From Mesotaenium endlicherianum (taxonomy: Eukaryota > Streptophyta > Zygnematophyceae > Zygnematales > Mesotaeniaceae), in the NCBI GenBank assembly GCA_009602735.1, contig WELA01009192.1, positions 331,989-395,988 on the forward strand: a DNA stretch of 64,000 nt. The letters are read 5' to 3'. The notes under the pieces were generated by a model. The model saw only the letters and a list, made by a program, of their open reading frames with translations. It ran no database searches and was not told the DNA's origin. Positions 47,849-60,761 of the stretch are shown here, one piece after another (within the stretch, counting starts at the first letter, position 1; every line of letters begins with the position of its first letter). The position numbers and the translations under genes were made by a program.

Positions 47849-48554
47849 TGAATCGACTTACTAATAGACAAGAAACAATTAAAAGAGATTTTTATATCAG
47901 CAAGTAATCTTTATGGTATTTTTTGGTCAACTTATTAATCAACAAAAGACCACACAACTAGCATAAGCAATACTCATAAGTCATGCAAGTAACGAGCATC
48001 AATCATGCAATCAGTGAACTCATATCTAAGCAAATTTGTAAGCACTTTGTGTAACGACTTGCAGCCTTGGATTCAGATATTTTTCCAGTAATCTATACAG
48101 AGAGTTGGCCTCGTTTTTGAATGCGGGACTCTAGCAATACCTAGCATATGTACATGGAATGAGTTTACTGTTCAACGACAAGTGCGATGGTCTCGCTTAC
48201 CCGGGAGTTAACCACGTCGGTAGGACCTCGGCTAACCAAATCTACAACCATCTTCCATCATCCCAAATTGTCATCCACCCAAGGGTGTCATTTGGCCATT
48301 CATCTAGCATGTCATACTTAGATGCATAACTAGACAGTTCACTAATACTGCGTATGGCCATCAACTGACTGTCGAAGAATGTGTCAACAAGATGACCTTT
48401 AGTGGACTTCAGCCTGCTGTTCCCGGCTGAGTCATTATACGCAGATGAACTAAAAGTCGAGCAGACTAAAGATCAACTACAGTTCAGCAGACTAAATTTA
48501 TTAACTATTATATTTAAATGAAAATTTTATCTATCAATATATTGATTCATTACA
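47849..48554 (-). repeat. Gypsy family 2 LTR, copy A 5' LTR
   Basis: 706 bp, TGAATCGACTTAC...GATTCATTACA on the plus strand. About 80% like the LTR at 53959-54666. Inside it, in element sense, TGGTATAGGAG is a degraded initiator-Met primer site. Confidence 0.88.
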
Positions 48555-50067
48555 ATTGCTGACGAGAGCGGCGTCGCTGATGTTCTTGTCGTGATGTTAC
48601 TGGCGTGGGAGCGGCTCATGATTGAGGTTGCAAAAGATTCGTTGGCGCATCGCTTGAGGTTGGCGGCGATGTGGATGTGATTGTGGCACGCACCGCAGCG
48701 GTCGCGAAGGCGGAAGTTAGAGCAATCTTAAGACCTTCTTGGGTGGCATGGTGGGCGATTGGACGGGCGCCACTGTTGAAGTCAGCAAAGCAGCGAGGGA
48801 GATAGGTGGCATTGGCGCGTTGGTGGCTGCGTCAAAGACAACTTGAGCGTATCTGTGACAACAGAGTAATGGATGCCCTCGAACCATCTTGTGATTGGCT
48901 GGCTAAAATTGCTTTCGAAGTGCCGGTCTTGCTGCCTGGAGGTGATGACCGCGTGAGTGTGGACGGAAGAACTTGAAATGGTTAAGACAGCTGGAAAAAT
49001 GTGCTTGTGGTCCTGCCATGGTCGGGGTCGCCTAGAAATTGCGCGCGCACAGGCGATGGTAATCGCAAGGAGGATCTGGTCCTTTCAGAGGCTGGAATTG
49101 CACGTTCGCGTCGCCAGGCCTATGGCCATTGCAACGAGCGTAGGGTTTAGCATGCAGGAGGAGTAGCATTGGACAAAGGTTGATTTGGAATGCGCCTCAC
49201 GTCAGGAAAGTCATTGCATAGCAGCTTGCAGAACTCCAGCGGAAGTTAGTCGTCCACGTTGGTTGCTTACCCAAGGAAGTGTTGCTGGGAAGCCAAGTGC
49301 ATGGCAAACAATTATCGGCAAAGAATAGCGTTCTCTTGCCCAGCATTTCCATGGTACTTGCGCTCGCTCCTGCAAGCCCAGTCACTGTCGTTGCAGGCGA
49401 GGTGTTAATTGCAACGACTTGCACTTGCAAAGTCGATTTCTTGGCGGATACGACGCGGGTTAAGCTCAGTGTGTTTATCCTAGCAGACTGGTTCCGAATG
49501 GTTCCGACTACTAAAATGTGTATAGATACGCAACTTTAGGGACGTGCTAGCTGGAGTTGGCAAAGCAACCGGGGAAATGTACAACAAGGTGCCTGCGGCG
49601 ATGGTTTGTACTGCGTGAGCAAAATTAGTTGCACGACAAGGCGTGCAGAAGTGCTGATAGTCCTCTAGGTTTGTTTCAAGCATGTGTAACTTCTGAGCTA
49701 CCGGATTGAGCGTGACCTTGGCCCCAAATTTTCCGACAAATGTCCAGACGGCAGACCTAGCAAGATCCTACGGCAAAGCAACAAAGTTGTTGTGGATCTT
49801 ATCCTCCTTAATCAGCAAGCTTGTATTTGCTGCTAATTAGACCAAGCAATGCGCCAGCATGGGAACCATCTTGTACGCCCTACGTGGGAAGTTGCGCAAT
49901 TTGCGTTGCTTCTCTGGGGTGTTGGTGAAGAAGCGATTGTTGTACATCAGAATAAACAAATCCACGCGATAAGGTGGACGCTGGTGCCGCACGCGAATCA
50001 CATTGTATTCATCTGCCAAGGTCTGTTCCTTTAGTGCAGCACAACTACCACGTGCACGCTTATCCTG
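48555..50067 (-). pseudogene. Unassigned protein-coding relic
   Basis: On the minus strand a readable block at 49837-50019 (VRHQRPPYRVDLFILMYNN, KQRKLRNFPRRAYKMVP) continues with interruptions through 49480-49683. The basic RKLRNFPRRAYK segment looks like real protein, but I know no family for it. GC content differs from the AT-rich flanks, suggesting an inserted sequence. Transposon-derived origin is likely but not shown. Confidence 0.35.
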
Positions 50068-50589
50068 TGTAACGTTTCTTTAAAAAAGTTCTAATTTCTG
50101 AGAATCTTTTCCTTGGTCTTCAAGGAATATTTGATAATAGCAGAAAGAAAATATCTAAAATCTGTAATCCTCGCTAAGTCCTTGAGAGCGAGAAAAGAGA
50201 GAAAGCGTAACTATAGAATTAGTGCTTGTGAGAGTTGCACTCACAATGACTCTCGCAAGTATTTATAAATGTTCAACGTGAGGCACCTGAGTGCTTCGAG
50301 TCACCACCTAGGGCACCGGTCAATAAAAACGGTTTAATGAATGTGACTTATTTGATCGAATGCTCGAAATCATGCCGATGGCAATTTCGAGACTTTCGAC
50401 GAATTGCGACAAATCGTAGCAAATAGTTTCGCGCCGAATCGACGTAGTCGCGTCTTTTGAATAGACGTGATTGTTTGTAGTCACATCTACGCTTCTTTAG
50501 AAGTAGACGTGACTAATCGCGGTCATGTTTTGCGATAGACGTGACCATTCGTCGTGCGCACATGCTTTTGCCATGACCTAGTAGTTGTG

Positions 50590-50660
50590 ATAACTAGTTT
50601 GCCAAGCGGTTAGGAGTGATTGTATCAAATGAAGGGTCACGGGTTCGAATCCGCATGGAT
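50590..50660 (+). repeat. tRNA-like pol III sequence (SINE head or tRNA pseudogene)
   Basis: Contains an A-box-like TTTGCCAAGCGGTTAG (from 50598) and a perfect B box GGTTCGAATCC (50642-50652) at tRNA-like spacing. The acceptor and anticodon stems do not pair well, so it is not a functional tRNA. Confidence 0.55.
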
Positions 50661-52432
50661 GCGAAGTAACTGCGCATAATCGTTTCGTTTGAGTTTTACA
50701 ACTTCGTTCGGGTTAACGACTCGTCGTTAATTCGAAATCAGTGACTGTGCATTATCTGAAATAATGACAATCAGTCAAAAACTAATCAATCCGTAATTGA
50801 TTAGGTTCTTATCTCATAATTATTCAATGTAGTTTTATGAATAAATATGTTGTACTACTGCGAAGTGGTCGAATTACTTTACGACGCTCTTTGCGATAGC
50901 ATCTTGGTCGTTTCGCTAATCGACCAGGGATTAGTCAACACACACGTGTGGCGAACAATTTATCAAGATGCAATCATTTATCAAATAATAGATTGATAAA
51001 CAGTGTAACGTACTTTAGGTGATTGGGAAAACGTCCCAAATACGTTTAGAGTAGCTCAGATCGTTACATCCTGGTAAGAAATGCCTAGGCCGCAATGACC
51101 CGCTATTGCACCCTGTAAATGTGACCACTTTTAGTCGCAGCAGGTTTCCATGATATACGCTACGAGTACACGTCAAACCTTGGCTGTCAGTTCAACTTTC
51201 TTATCCTACACACTGCTACGAGAAAATGCCATACGCGAGTTTAGGGAAGCCTTTTCTATTTAATGTTGCGAAAAGAGAGGCTAGACATAATAAAATAGCT
51301 TATTTTCAATGTCTGCTATTAAGCTTAACCAAATATTTTCTAGACGTGTAATTTCTAAAGGTGCTTTTTAAATCAGCAAATAAAGGCAGAATGCTCCAAC
51401 CTTAAGCTGGAAAATTGGACCTTAGTCTGTAACTGAGCAGGCAGGGCCTTATCATTCTCAGCTAAGATCAATGACATCTCTTCTTGCCAGCTCTGGTTGG
51501 GTGTGAAGCAAGGTTGAATCATCACCAAACAAGTTCAAGAACCAAAAGTTTTGTGCGCAATGTGATGACACAGGACTCTTGCAAGTTGAAATTCCAAGCT
51601 CGGATAGCACTCAACAACACTTGCAAAGTGTGATTCTCAAGATTGAGCTAGAAAATATGAATTCCAAATACATATCAAGGATTCGCCAATCAAAAATGAC
51701 TGTTGATCAGCTATGTCATGACTTCTTGTCTAGCTTCACCATCCTCGCTTGGTACGAAGAGACAGAGGATCTTTGGAGGCGCACATTGCCCGGAACGAGG
51801 CAACAGGTGGCGGCTCCTGGACACTCTGGGAGCGCGCAGCAGTGCTAGCGTGTTGTCTACGCTAAAATGGCCCTAGCCTATTTTAAAAGCTAGCTAGAGC
51901 ACGCGCACCGACCAGCCAGGTTGCGCCCAGGTGCATTAGACCAACCACGATCGACAGGCTGACCAAGCGACACAGAGTGCCCTGTCATACGTGTCTATGG
52001 CGAGTGGCTGTTTCACATTGTTTGGTCTTTGCAATTCTCAACTAGCTACTTTTCACAAAGTTTTAATGGCTGGTGGTTCAACTGGACTAGGCAGACTTAG
52101 CATATCATATGCAGTATAAATGACAGCACTTGAAAGACATAAGTTATGCTATGGTGCTCAATCTCTGATCATCTTTTGCAGAGCCCCTTTGATACGCCAA
52201 AATATTGATCACTTATTTAAAATCAAGTGGTACGCAATAAACCCTTCGATTTACTCCATATCTGAGATTTGCAAAGTTGAAGCTTTACTGCGAAATTCCG
52301 TACGTCAAAGCATCGACTGCTTTGAAGTATAAAGTGATAGGCAGATATTTTGCACAAATTTACTATTGGCGAAATGAAAGTGAGACTCATAAAGTACAAT
52401 TTCACCTAAAGTTTACGTAGTGTTTGCAAAAG
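50661..52432. other. Non-coding, nothing recognised
   Basis: AT-rich sequence without a recognisable gene; a few short open frames only. Confidence 0.4.
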
Positions 52433-52435
52433 TAA

Positions 52436-52740
52436 GGGCTTGTCCACAGTGGACAGAGCAATAATAACCAACAACACCAATTGCGGCTCACGAGCACCTT
52501 TGCAGACTTCCAATTCACCTCTTGAGGTGAATTGAAAATATGGGAATCATTTAACGAACTTTGTTGAATATCGAATGGCGAGCCATGAAATCACATTAAA
52601 CCACAGTGCAGACGCATATTTTGTAGATGTACTTTTCGGTACGATTCAGACGTGTGCTCTTGGTTGAAATACTTTCCTGTGCAATGACGTAAGTGTTGTT
52701 GATTACTATTCACGCTTAAATGGCCACTGTAAACAGGCCC
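52436..52740. mobile_element. Tourist-like MITE (PIF/Harbinger)
   Basis: Ends GGGCTTGTCCACAGTGG (left) and GGGCCTGTTTACAGTGG (right, opposite strand) form a 17-bp TIR with three mismatches, flanked by TAA at 52433-52435 and 52741-52743. The GGGC-TGT terminus and TAA target are typical of Tourist MITEs mobilised by Harbinger transposases. 305 bp, non-coding. Confidence 0.85.
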
Positions 52741-52743
52741 TAA

Positions 52744-53958
52744 GATTATCATACCAAAATTGAATGGTAACATTTAGTATATAACACCACTCTTGCTTTT
52801 AAAACGAGGACCACAAGCTCAAAGTGTTGTTGGGCCGCATAGTGTCCTTTTTCTACTTTTCGATGGCGTCCAAATGATATTTGTGGTTGTAAGGTACATA
52901 AAATCTACCCCAAAAAACATGAGTGGTATGCCAGATATACACCTTTAAAAGGTCAGAGTGGTACTTAGTGTCCTCGCATGTAATCCTGCAACTTGCGATG
53001 ATAGAAAAAAGGCCACACGCACCCGAAAGTAGTAAAACACAAATTTTAACTACTTCAACATTAATTTGCCAATTTATGGCGTAAGACATGTAAAGAACAA
53101 TGATGCGTCCCCAATGGTATCCATGGCCCTACACAAAATGATAGGCTGCTAGTCGGTGAGAATGGGCTGAAATGGGCGATATAAAACCATGAAGTTTGAG
53201 GCGCTACGCGTGCGACTTTGACTGCTCACTTGTCGGTAGACAGGGCACGCGCGATCGGGTCCGACACGCATGTGCACGACAAGTATGCAGAGGCAAAGTA
53301 CAACTCGTTGGCGATCGTTGGCGATTATATAGTAGGTGCAGCTAGGTTGGAGGAGGGCACTTTGCTGACGAGGCGCTTACGTTGAGGAAAATCATGGAGT
53401 TGGCTGTAGCTCAAATGGGGAGCTTGAGGGGGGCAAAATTCAGATCACGGATTGGAGCCTGTAGGTTGAAGCTAGGCCCCAGGATTCGACAAAATCCTTG
53501 GATTTCGGCAACACCCTGACAGCGCACATATGGATTTCAACCAACACCCGACTCAAAATGAAGGATTTTAAGAGGCGTCTTCAAGCCGGGCAAAAAATAT
53601 CCAAAAGTTACCACTGTAGTATACACGGAAAAATAAATGAGATACAGTAGCAGGGTTACGCCGTTCGCGTTTTTCTCGTATTGAGTTTCTTAAACTAAGC
53701 AAACTGAGTCGGTTTGCACGTACTTCACGAACTGAAATTTTGTATTTATTTTTCATTAATCGCGGCACGTTCGGACGCCTAAGTGATCGTAACGTGGAGT
53801 TTCGACGTGAAGGCGCACATCGCGCAAACCCGACAGCTCCAAAGTTTATGCTCCTTTCGCTAACGTGAAGCGAGAACGGGCACAAGTTTGCACGTTTTAG
53901 CGAGTGCCACTAATCCGCAGCTACCTAATTCTTCTCGAAGGGGACCGTCAAATTGAAA
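52744..53958. other. Non-coding, nothing recognised
   Basis: No supported gene. A minus-strand open frame at 53568-53885 (105 codons) is not recognisable. Confidence 0.35.
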
Positions 53959-54666
53959 TGAATCGACTTACCAAATAGGCGATTAACAATTAATGAAGAT
54001 CTTTATATCAGCAAGTAATTTTTATGGTATTCTTGTCACTTGATTAAACAGCAAAAGACAACACACTAGCAGTGGACAATACTCACAAGTCAAATGCAAG
54101 TAAACTAGCATCAGTAATGCAATCAGTAAACTCATACATAAGCAAAGCTAGAAGACAGTGGTGCGTATCAATAGTTTCTCGCCTCGGATTCAGATCTCTC
54201 TGAGTTAGCTGTACAAGAGAGTTGGCCTCGTTTCTGAATGCCGAACTCGAGAGCAATACCTAGCATATATACATGGAATGAGTTTACTGTTCAACGACAA
54301 GTGCGATAACAGCGCCTACCCGGGAGTTAACCACGTTGGTAGGACCTCGGTTAACCAAATCCACCACCATCTCCCATCATCCCGAATTGCCATCCATCCT
54401 AAGGATGTCATTTGACCATTCATCTAGCATACCACACTTAGATGCATATCTAGGCAGTTCGCTGCTATGGAGTACGGAAGTCAGCTGGCTGTCAAACAAT
54501 GTGTCAGCAAGCTGACCTAAATGGACTTCAGCCTGCTGCTTCCGGCTGAGTCATGAAACTTATAAAGTCCAGCAGACTGAATATTAATTACAGTTCAGCA
54601 AGTTGAGCTTATTTAATTATTATTTTCAAATGAATATTATATTTATCAATATACTGATTCACTACA
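53959..54666 (-). repeat. Gypsy family 2 LTR, copy B 3' LTR
   Basis: 708 bp on the plus strand from TGAATCGACTTACC to GATTCACTACA. Complete compared with 47849-48554. Confidence 0.9.
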
Positions 54667-54838
54667 ATTTCTCCAATTAAACATGTTGTCGCCTCGACAA
54701 CACTAATCACCGGGTACATGGTTCCCCCAGCTGAAAGTACTGATCTCCCTCTCACCGCCTCTTGCTTCAACACTGATGCCTAACTGTAGGGATCACTAGT
54801 AACGGCGTGCTGTCACCTCCGCCCTCAGCCCACTGCTA

Positions 54839-56523
54839 TTATGAGGGAGATGTTCCTGGGGCCCTATGGTCAGGAGAGCGAGATCGGGAGCCAGACCTCC
54901 TCCTGTCTTGGGGTTTCCTGAAGCCTGGGGGCTCCGAGTAGGGGGAACCAAGGGGAAAACGCAATAACTGGGCTGTTTCCTCTTGCACTGTCTGAAAATG
55001 AATAGAGGCAGCCTTCTCCTGGGCAGCCCTCAAACTGACATGTACATATACCGGCATCCCAGAAGGATGTTGCATGACATGAGCCAAGGGCACATGCCCT
55101 CTCTGCGAGGGAGATTCTGGGGGGCCTCTGGCTATTTCTCTAGCAACCCTCTTGTCTGCCCTGTCTGACTGGGTCTCTACGCCTGCAGGTGGGCTCTGTC
55201 CTCTGGCATTTCCCAGCCAAGTAATATCTTCCTCTTCAGCCAGCTGGTGCAGGGCTATGTCTGCCCTGGCCAACCCAGTCTTCCCCATTACAGGGGATGT
55301 TGCCGGTGTCTAGGTCACAGCGGGGCTAGTGTCCTCTTCTTCGCCTTTCTCTTCTTCTTCCTCCGACCGCTCCTCCTCTCCTTCTCCTGGCTCCTCTGAG
55401 ATTGCTGGGGTCTCCTCTATCAGCTGCTCTAGCTCTTCCCGAGAAAAAGAGTACTCAACTAACCTTCCCCTTTTGGGTGCTGGTGGAGGCTGTTGAGTAC
55501 TGACCGTATACAGGTCTTTCTCTCCCTGCTTGCTTGCCCATTTGGCATAAGCGTGCTTCCCTTTAGAGACTAACTCTCGGGCACTGCTCCTGTCCTCCTG
55601 CATTTCTCGGCTCATGCGGTCTCTTACTCCATCCAATCTTGGGTCCCAAGCTGCAATGTGAGGAGGCAACACTATGTTCCCCTGTAGGTCTATTAGGAAA
55701 TCTTCCTCCCCTGCCTTGTCATTTTGCTGGTCCCTCATGTTGATGGTCATCCACTGCCAATCGGTGGGCTTCTGGAAGAAGGTAAGGTTTGTCCTTTTCA
55801 GAGTACAAGGGTACCAGTGCCCTGCAAAGTCCAGCTGACTGGTTTCCCTCGCCAAGAATTCCCAGCTCCTTCTCTCCACCTCATTATACATGGCCTTGAA
55901 CCTGTTATGGGATGTGGAGTCCTTAAAGCTGTTCGCGTCCATGGGGATCATCCTGATGACCCTATCTTTCCCCCAGATATCCGGAATCGATACAGCTCCT
56001 GCTTCATTCACCTGGGCCATTGCCTTGGCCTCTCTGATCGTATATCCTACCATCCTGGCATAATCGTGGTAGAGGAGGAGTCCTGTGCTGACCTCTGTAT
56101 ACATGTCAAAGTTTTCAGATGTCTCCCCTTCCCTCTGCAGGATGTCCTGCTGTGCCTCACTGCGACTTCTCTGGGCATACTTAAAGGCCTCCTCAAGTAG
56201 AACAAAGTCCTTGCCCAGCACCGTGTAGCGGTAGCTGCTGATTCTCCTCTGTTCTTCTTCAGCCTGCTGCTTCCGCCTCTCCTCAGCTTGCCTCTCCTCC
56301 TCTGTCTTCTTGGCCTCCTCTGCATCTTTCTGTCCAATTCTTCCTGCCTCAGCTTGGCCTGTTCCTCCTCCTCCTTCTTCTTCTGCGCCTCCCGCTGTTG
56401 TTGGAGTCGTTGTGATTCCCGAGCGGAGATGGAGGATGATTTGATGTCGCCACGGAATTGCAAGTACTCTGCATGTGCCTCTTCCGCTCTTCTCTTCCTC
56501 TTAAGTTCCGACTTTTGAGTCAT
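54839..56523 (-). pseudogene. Accessory open region of Gypsy family 2, between pol and 3' LTR
   Basis: About 1.7 kb in the sense direction, in a few open blocks. The N-terminal part is highly charged and coiled-coil-like (REAQKKKEEEEQAKLRQEEL). The middle block (303 codons at 55310-56221) contains DFVLLEEAFKYAQRSRSEAQ and GHWYPCTLKRTNLTFFQKP, and ends in a Glu-rich tail. The last part is Arg/Ser/Pro-rich. No transmembrane segment or signal peptide, so it does not look like an envelope. A TATA-like TTTTTATATAACC (56711-56723, minus strand) lies about 190 bp upstream. No family recognised. Fossil with at least one break. Confidence 0.6.
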
Positions 56524-56713
56524 CCTGCTTAATCATAAACACAATGCAGTTAGTGAAGTCATGATACTTTGCCGCCACTAAGTACCCTTGGTGGAGAAGA
56601 ACGTGGTAGGGAGAGTTCCAAGTGTGTAATACCTTGTGCAAGTGAATATAAGAGGAGACTTGAGTCAGAGAGAAAAAGTGAGTGTGAGCGCAGGTTGAGT
56701 GTGTAGATTGGTT

Positions 56714-56722
56714 ATATAAAAA
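56714..56722 (-). promoter_or_regulatory. TATA-like box upstream of the accessory region
   Basis: TTTTATATAA on the minus strand in the gap between integrase and the accessory open region. Its placement would allow a separate transcript; inference only. Confidence 0.35.
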
Positions 56723-56982
56723 GGTGCCTGGCTGATCACGAGATGAAACACAGTCCCTCCAACTTAACTTTGAGGTGGGTTGCCTATCACTACTATCACT
56801 AACTATCACGTTCTCCTCCGGCTTACATGGAGACAGGACCTCCTGTCACCTTCCTATGTCTACTGAAATGACAGTTAGGGAGGTTTGCCACCCGCCCGAA
56901 GGTGGATTTGCTTCAACGCCCCTTTGGCATTGATCAGCTGGTCTTTAAATTCCCAAGTGTACCCAAAGGCACCGAAACCCTT

Positions 56983-59900
56983 TCATCTGACCAAGTACTT
57001 CATGGAATATCTAGATGATCGACGGACAGAGCGAGCGTCTAAAATTGCCTCGACCTCATATTCCTCAGGGTCACCTTCTCTGACAGCGGAGACCGGTCCC
57101 GATTGGACATGTAACCGACCAGTGAACAGTGTGTCACCTTTGATGTAAGATTCCAAGAAGGAGACATTAAAGACTGGGTGACCCTTGTATTCTGCTGACA
57201 TGTTCATTTTGTAAGCATTCTGACCGACACGGTGCACGACCAAATATGGACCGACCCAGACCGGACCAAGCTTTTTCTTAACCACACCAGGCAGGTACAG
57301 GTGTTGAGAATGCAGTTTGACCAAATCGCCCTTAGAAAATGTCAGATCTCGACGGTTGTGATTAGCGTATTTTTGTTGATTTTCTTGGCCTGTGTGCAGG
57401 TTTGTCTGGACTTCTGACAGTGTGTCAGCAGACTCCTGAGTTAACTGGAGAGACACCGGATTGCCAATCCCGTCAGGGTGAGTCAAAGACTTCCCTAGCA
57501 CATCTAAAGGAGACTTAGGGACTCTACCCAGACTGAGCTCAAAAGGGGTCTTTCCCGTTGACGCGTGCACCGCACTGTTGACCGCAAACTGAATTTGAGG
57601 CAAAAGGTCATCCCAATGTTCTTGTTTTTGGTTAATATATGCTCTCAGCACCTCTTGCAGAACTCGGTTAGTTCTTTCAGTCTGCCCATCTGTCTGAGGG
57701 TGGTTGGCTGTGCTGAGCAGCTGTTTGACTCCCATTAAACCCATTAAAGCTCTCCAAAACTTAGAGGTAAATTTGGAGTCTCTGTCTGAGACGATATTAA
57801 AGGGGAGCCCATGTTGGCATACTACATGGTTATGCAACTGTCTCGCTGTTTCGAGTGCAGTCACTTTGACAGCGGTGGGGAAGACAATGACCATTTTTGT
57901 CTGTTTATCCACTACTACCAGTATCGAATCATGCCCATTGGCAGTTCTTGGTAGTGTTACCACCCAGTCTATAGATATTGTTATCCAGCGTCCAGCTGGG
58001 ATGGGCAGTGGTTGTAAGAGACCCCCGGGTGGTGTGTGCCTAGACCTATATCTCTGACACTGATCACAGGACTTAACATATTTCGAGACCTCCCTAGGCA
58101 ACCCATCCCAATGATAATATTTTGCCAGTTTGCCAACAAATTGGCCTGCCCCAAATGCCCACCCAGTAAGCTGTCAGGTGCTTGACTCAGTAAGAGGGAC
58201 CTTATTTCCAAGTTATCAGGAATGACCAGCTTCAGCCTGCCTAAAGTGGTTTCGGTCACCCAGACCCCTCCCTTAAGCCTATACCCAAGTGCAGTAGCAG
58301 GACACACACCATCCGTGGGGCTGGGCTCAAATGTTGGGTCAAAAAGGTAGGCTTTCCTAAGTTGTTCAAGGAAGGACTTTTTCACCTTTAGTGAAGTGAG
58401 TGCACAAAGGACTGTATCTCCAGCATGCTGACTAAAGTTTCTTTCTTGCAAGTCAGGTCTTCTAGAGAGTGCATCAGCAGGATTCAACTTCCCTGGTTTG
58501 TAGTCGATCTGGACTTGGAACTGCTCCAGCATCTGGCTCCAGCGGTTCTCCCTCCTTGACAGCTTGGACTTCTTCTGAAAGTGAGTTAGAGCTAGATCAT
58601 CTGTCATCACCTTAAATGCTTCACCATGTAAGTATGCTCTCCACTGTTTGATAGCAAGCAGCACTTTATCATGCACATAATAGTCAATTTCAGCTGGGTT
58701 GATCTTCATAGACTCATACAGCACAGGGTGCCCCTCCCGCCGGACCTTAACATCCTTTGTGGTTTTGTCAGCAGGCTGCAACAACATAGCACCCATGGCA
58801 AAGTCAGAGGCATCAGTAACCACCTGCATCGGTTTGCTGGGGTCATACACGGCTAGGACTGGGGCAGAACAAAAATTCTGGAAGGCAGCCTGCTGCTCTT
58901 CCCCCCACACATACCCTATGTCTTTCTTAGTAAGGTCAGTTAGTTTACTGGCCTTTGTAGAATAATTCTCAATAAATCTCCTATAGTAGTGAGCCAATCC
59001 AAGCAAGGATCTAACTTCAAAGACAAACTGTGGTACTGGCCAGGCCCTGATGGTCTGGACTTTCTTAGGATCCACACTGATGCCTTCTTTATTGACAACG
59101 TGGCCTACGAATTCAATACTTTCCTTGAATCACACTGGCTCATTTTAGCGTACAACTGGCTTCTTCTCAGAGTGCCCATGACTGTCTTTAAGGGTTCAGC
59201 ATGATGAGCTTCATCTTTAGAGAAAATTAAGATATCATCCAGGAAGACTTGCACAAACTTATCCAGGTAAGGTCTGAAAATGTCACATAGCACCTATGAA
59301 GGTTGCAGGAGCATTAGTCAGTCCAAATGGCATCACGTTGAACTCATAGTGTCCATAACGTGTGCGGAAGACAGTCTTGTGTTCATCCCCCTCAGCAATT
59401 CTGATTTGATGATAACCACTCCTGAGATGTATCTTACTGAACACTTTAGCACCAGACAGGGTATTAAGCAAGTCCTCGATTGTGGGTAAATCATACTTAT
59501 TCTTTACCATAATTCTGTTAAGAGCTCTGTAATCAACGCACATCCGCATATTTCCATCCTTTTTCTTAACAAATAGGATGGGTGCACTATAAGGTGGTTT
59601 ACTTGGGAAAATATAACCATTTTCCTCAAGCTCTGCAATCTGTGATTTCAACTCTTCGCTCTCCACATAAGAAAAACCATAAAAGTGCGTTGCCAGGGTG
59701 GCTGACTCCCAGGTTATAAATCAATCCTATGATCTACTTCCCTCTTAGGGGGTAGTCCTGGAGGCCTATTAAACACATCAGTGTACTTAGCAATTATTTT
59801 TGCAACAGTAGTGTGTTGCGAAGGGCTTACCTTTTTCTCAACCACTTCTTCAGGTTGAGAAGGTACCTCTCTTAGCAGCAGACAGAACATTCTGTCTTCC

Positions 59901-60739
59901 TTCTGGTTCCAGCTTTTGACAAACTCCATTGCATTCAGCAATTTGCATCCTTCTGGAAGCCTCTTCTTTTCCTTCATTTGCCATCCATACAAGACAAGAG
60001 GAAGAGCACTGGTGGGTGCCAAGTGAGTCTGCCCATCACTGGCTCCTCTCACTTTAACTGTACCTCTGCTCCAACACACTTCAGCTTGGTGTCTGTTAAG
60101 CCAGGACCTGTCTAGCACGAGATCATAATAGCCAGTGTTGAGTACCTCAAATGTAAGCGTTTCAATTAGAACCGCAATGCCAAAACTTAACTGGACCTCA
60201 ATAGGCTTGGTTATAGCTGCTCCCGGGATACTTGAGGCATCTCCAAGGAATATTTTTCTATTCCCTTAGGTGACAGTAGGTAGCCTTAGCCGCTTAACTA
60301 AGTCCGTATGGATGAAAGTATGTGACGCCCCTCCGTCAACAAATGCCCTCACCTTCCTACCTGCAATCATGCAATGTAGTAGGATAGGAGGAATTGTCTT
60401 TTCTTGACTTTCGCATTGTTCTCCTGACTTAGCAAAGAAATGTTGGACATCACGTGGAACGAGATCATCCAGAGTGTGCACTCTCTGGAGATCTATATTG
60501 CTGATGGTCTCGTATATCTGGTTGTCAGGCATGCATAGTGAATCCAGTTCAGCAGGACCCATAATACCTGCTACGAGGGCAGCTAGTGACGACTCACTAA
60601 TTCTAGCATCCTCACAGCAAGTAGACTGGATTAATGACTGTTGCTGTCTATTAAAGGTTGGTCCTTTCTCTCGACCTTTGGAAGGTGCTTGACTGGACAC
60701 TGCTCTCTGAAGTGGCCCAATTGCTGGCAATGGAAGCAA
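56983..60739 (-). pseudogene. Gypsy family 2 pol (copy B), broken
   Basis: Protease-like region with FVDGGASHTFIH near 60310-60350; reverse transcriptase with [18 protein letters not shown] near 59550 and [10 protein letters not shown] near 59240; RNase H with VVTDASDFAMGAMLL near 58800; integrase with IVSDRDSKFTSKFW near 57770 and HPQTDGQTERTNR near 57690; and a C-terminal region ending near 56983 (EYEVEAILDARS). Order is that of Ty3/Gypsy. The weak chromodomain-like end (EYEVEAILD...YLV) suggests it was also a chromovirus. Around five breaks. Confidence 0.9.
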
Positions 60740-60761
60740 ACAGACTCTGCTGAGGCTGGTC

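Larger units (their letters stand above)
41523..48554 (-). mobile_element. Gypsy family 2, copy A: old, rearranged and nested by other elements
   Basis: In element order on the minus strand: 5' LTR 47849-48554; gag 47830 to 46936, continuing 43872 to about 43353 beyond a piggyBac insertion; an LTR fragment; reverse transcriptase about 42726-42058; then an RNase H remnant running to about 41523, where it stops. Reverse-transcriptase hallmarks survive ([34 protein letters not shown]). It matches copy B at 53959-61689 along its length. It is broken many times, lacks integrase and the 3' LTR, and is clearly much older than family 1. Confidence 0.85.

Noticed and set aside
50068-51067. Possible second TRIM bounded by TGTAACG at 50068 and CGTTACA at 51067
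   Set aside because: The terminal sequences agree for only about seven bases and no LTR pair could be aligned.
54839-56523. Envelope gene of a retrovirus-like Gypsy element
   Set aside because: No signal peptide, transmembrane segment or fusion-like hydrophobic stretch; composition is charged and coiled-coil.
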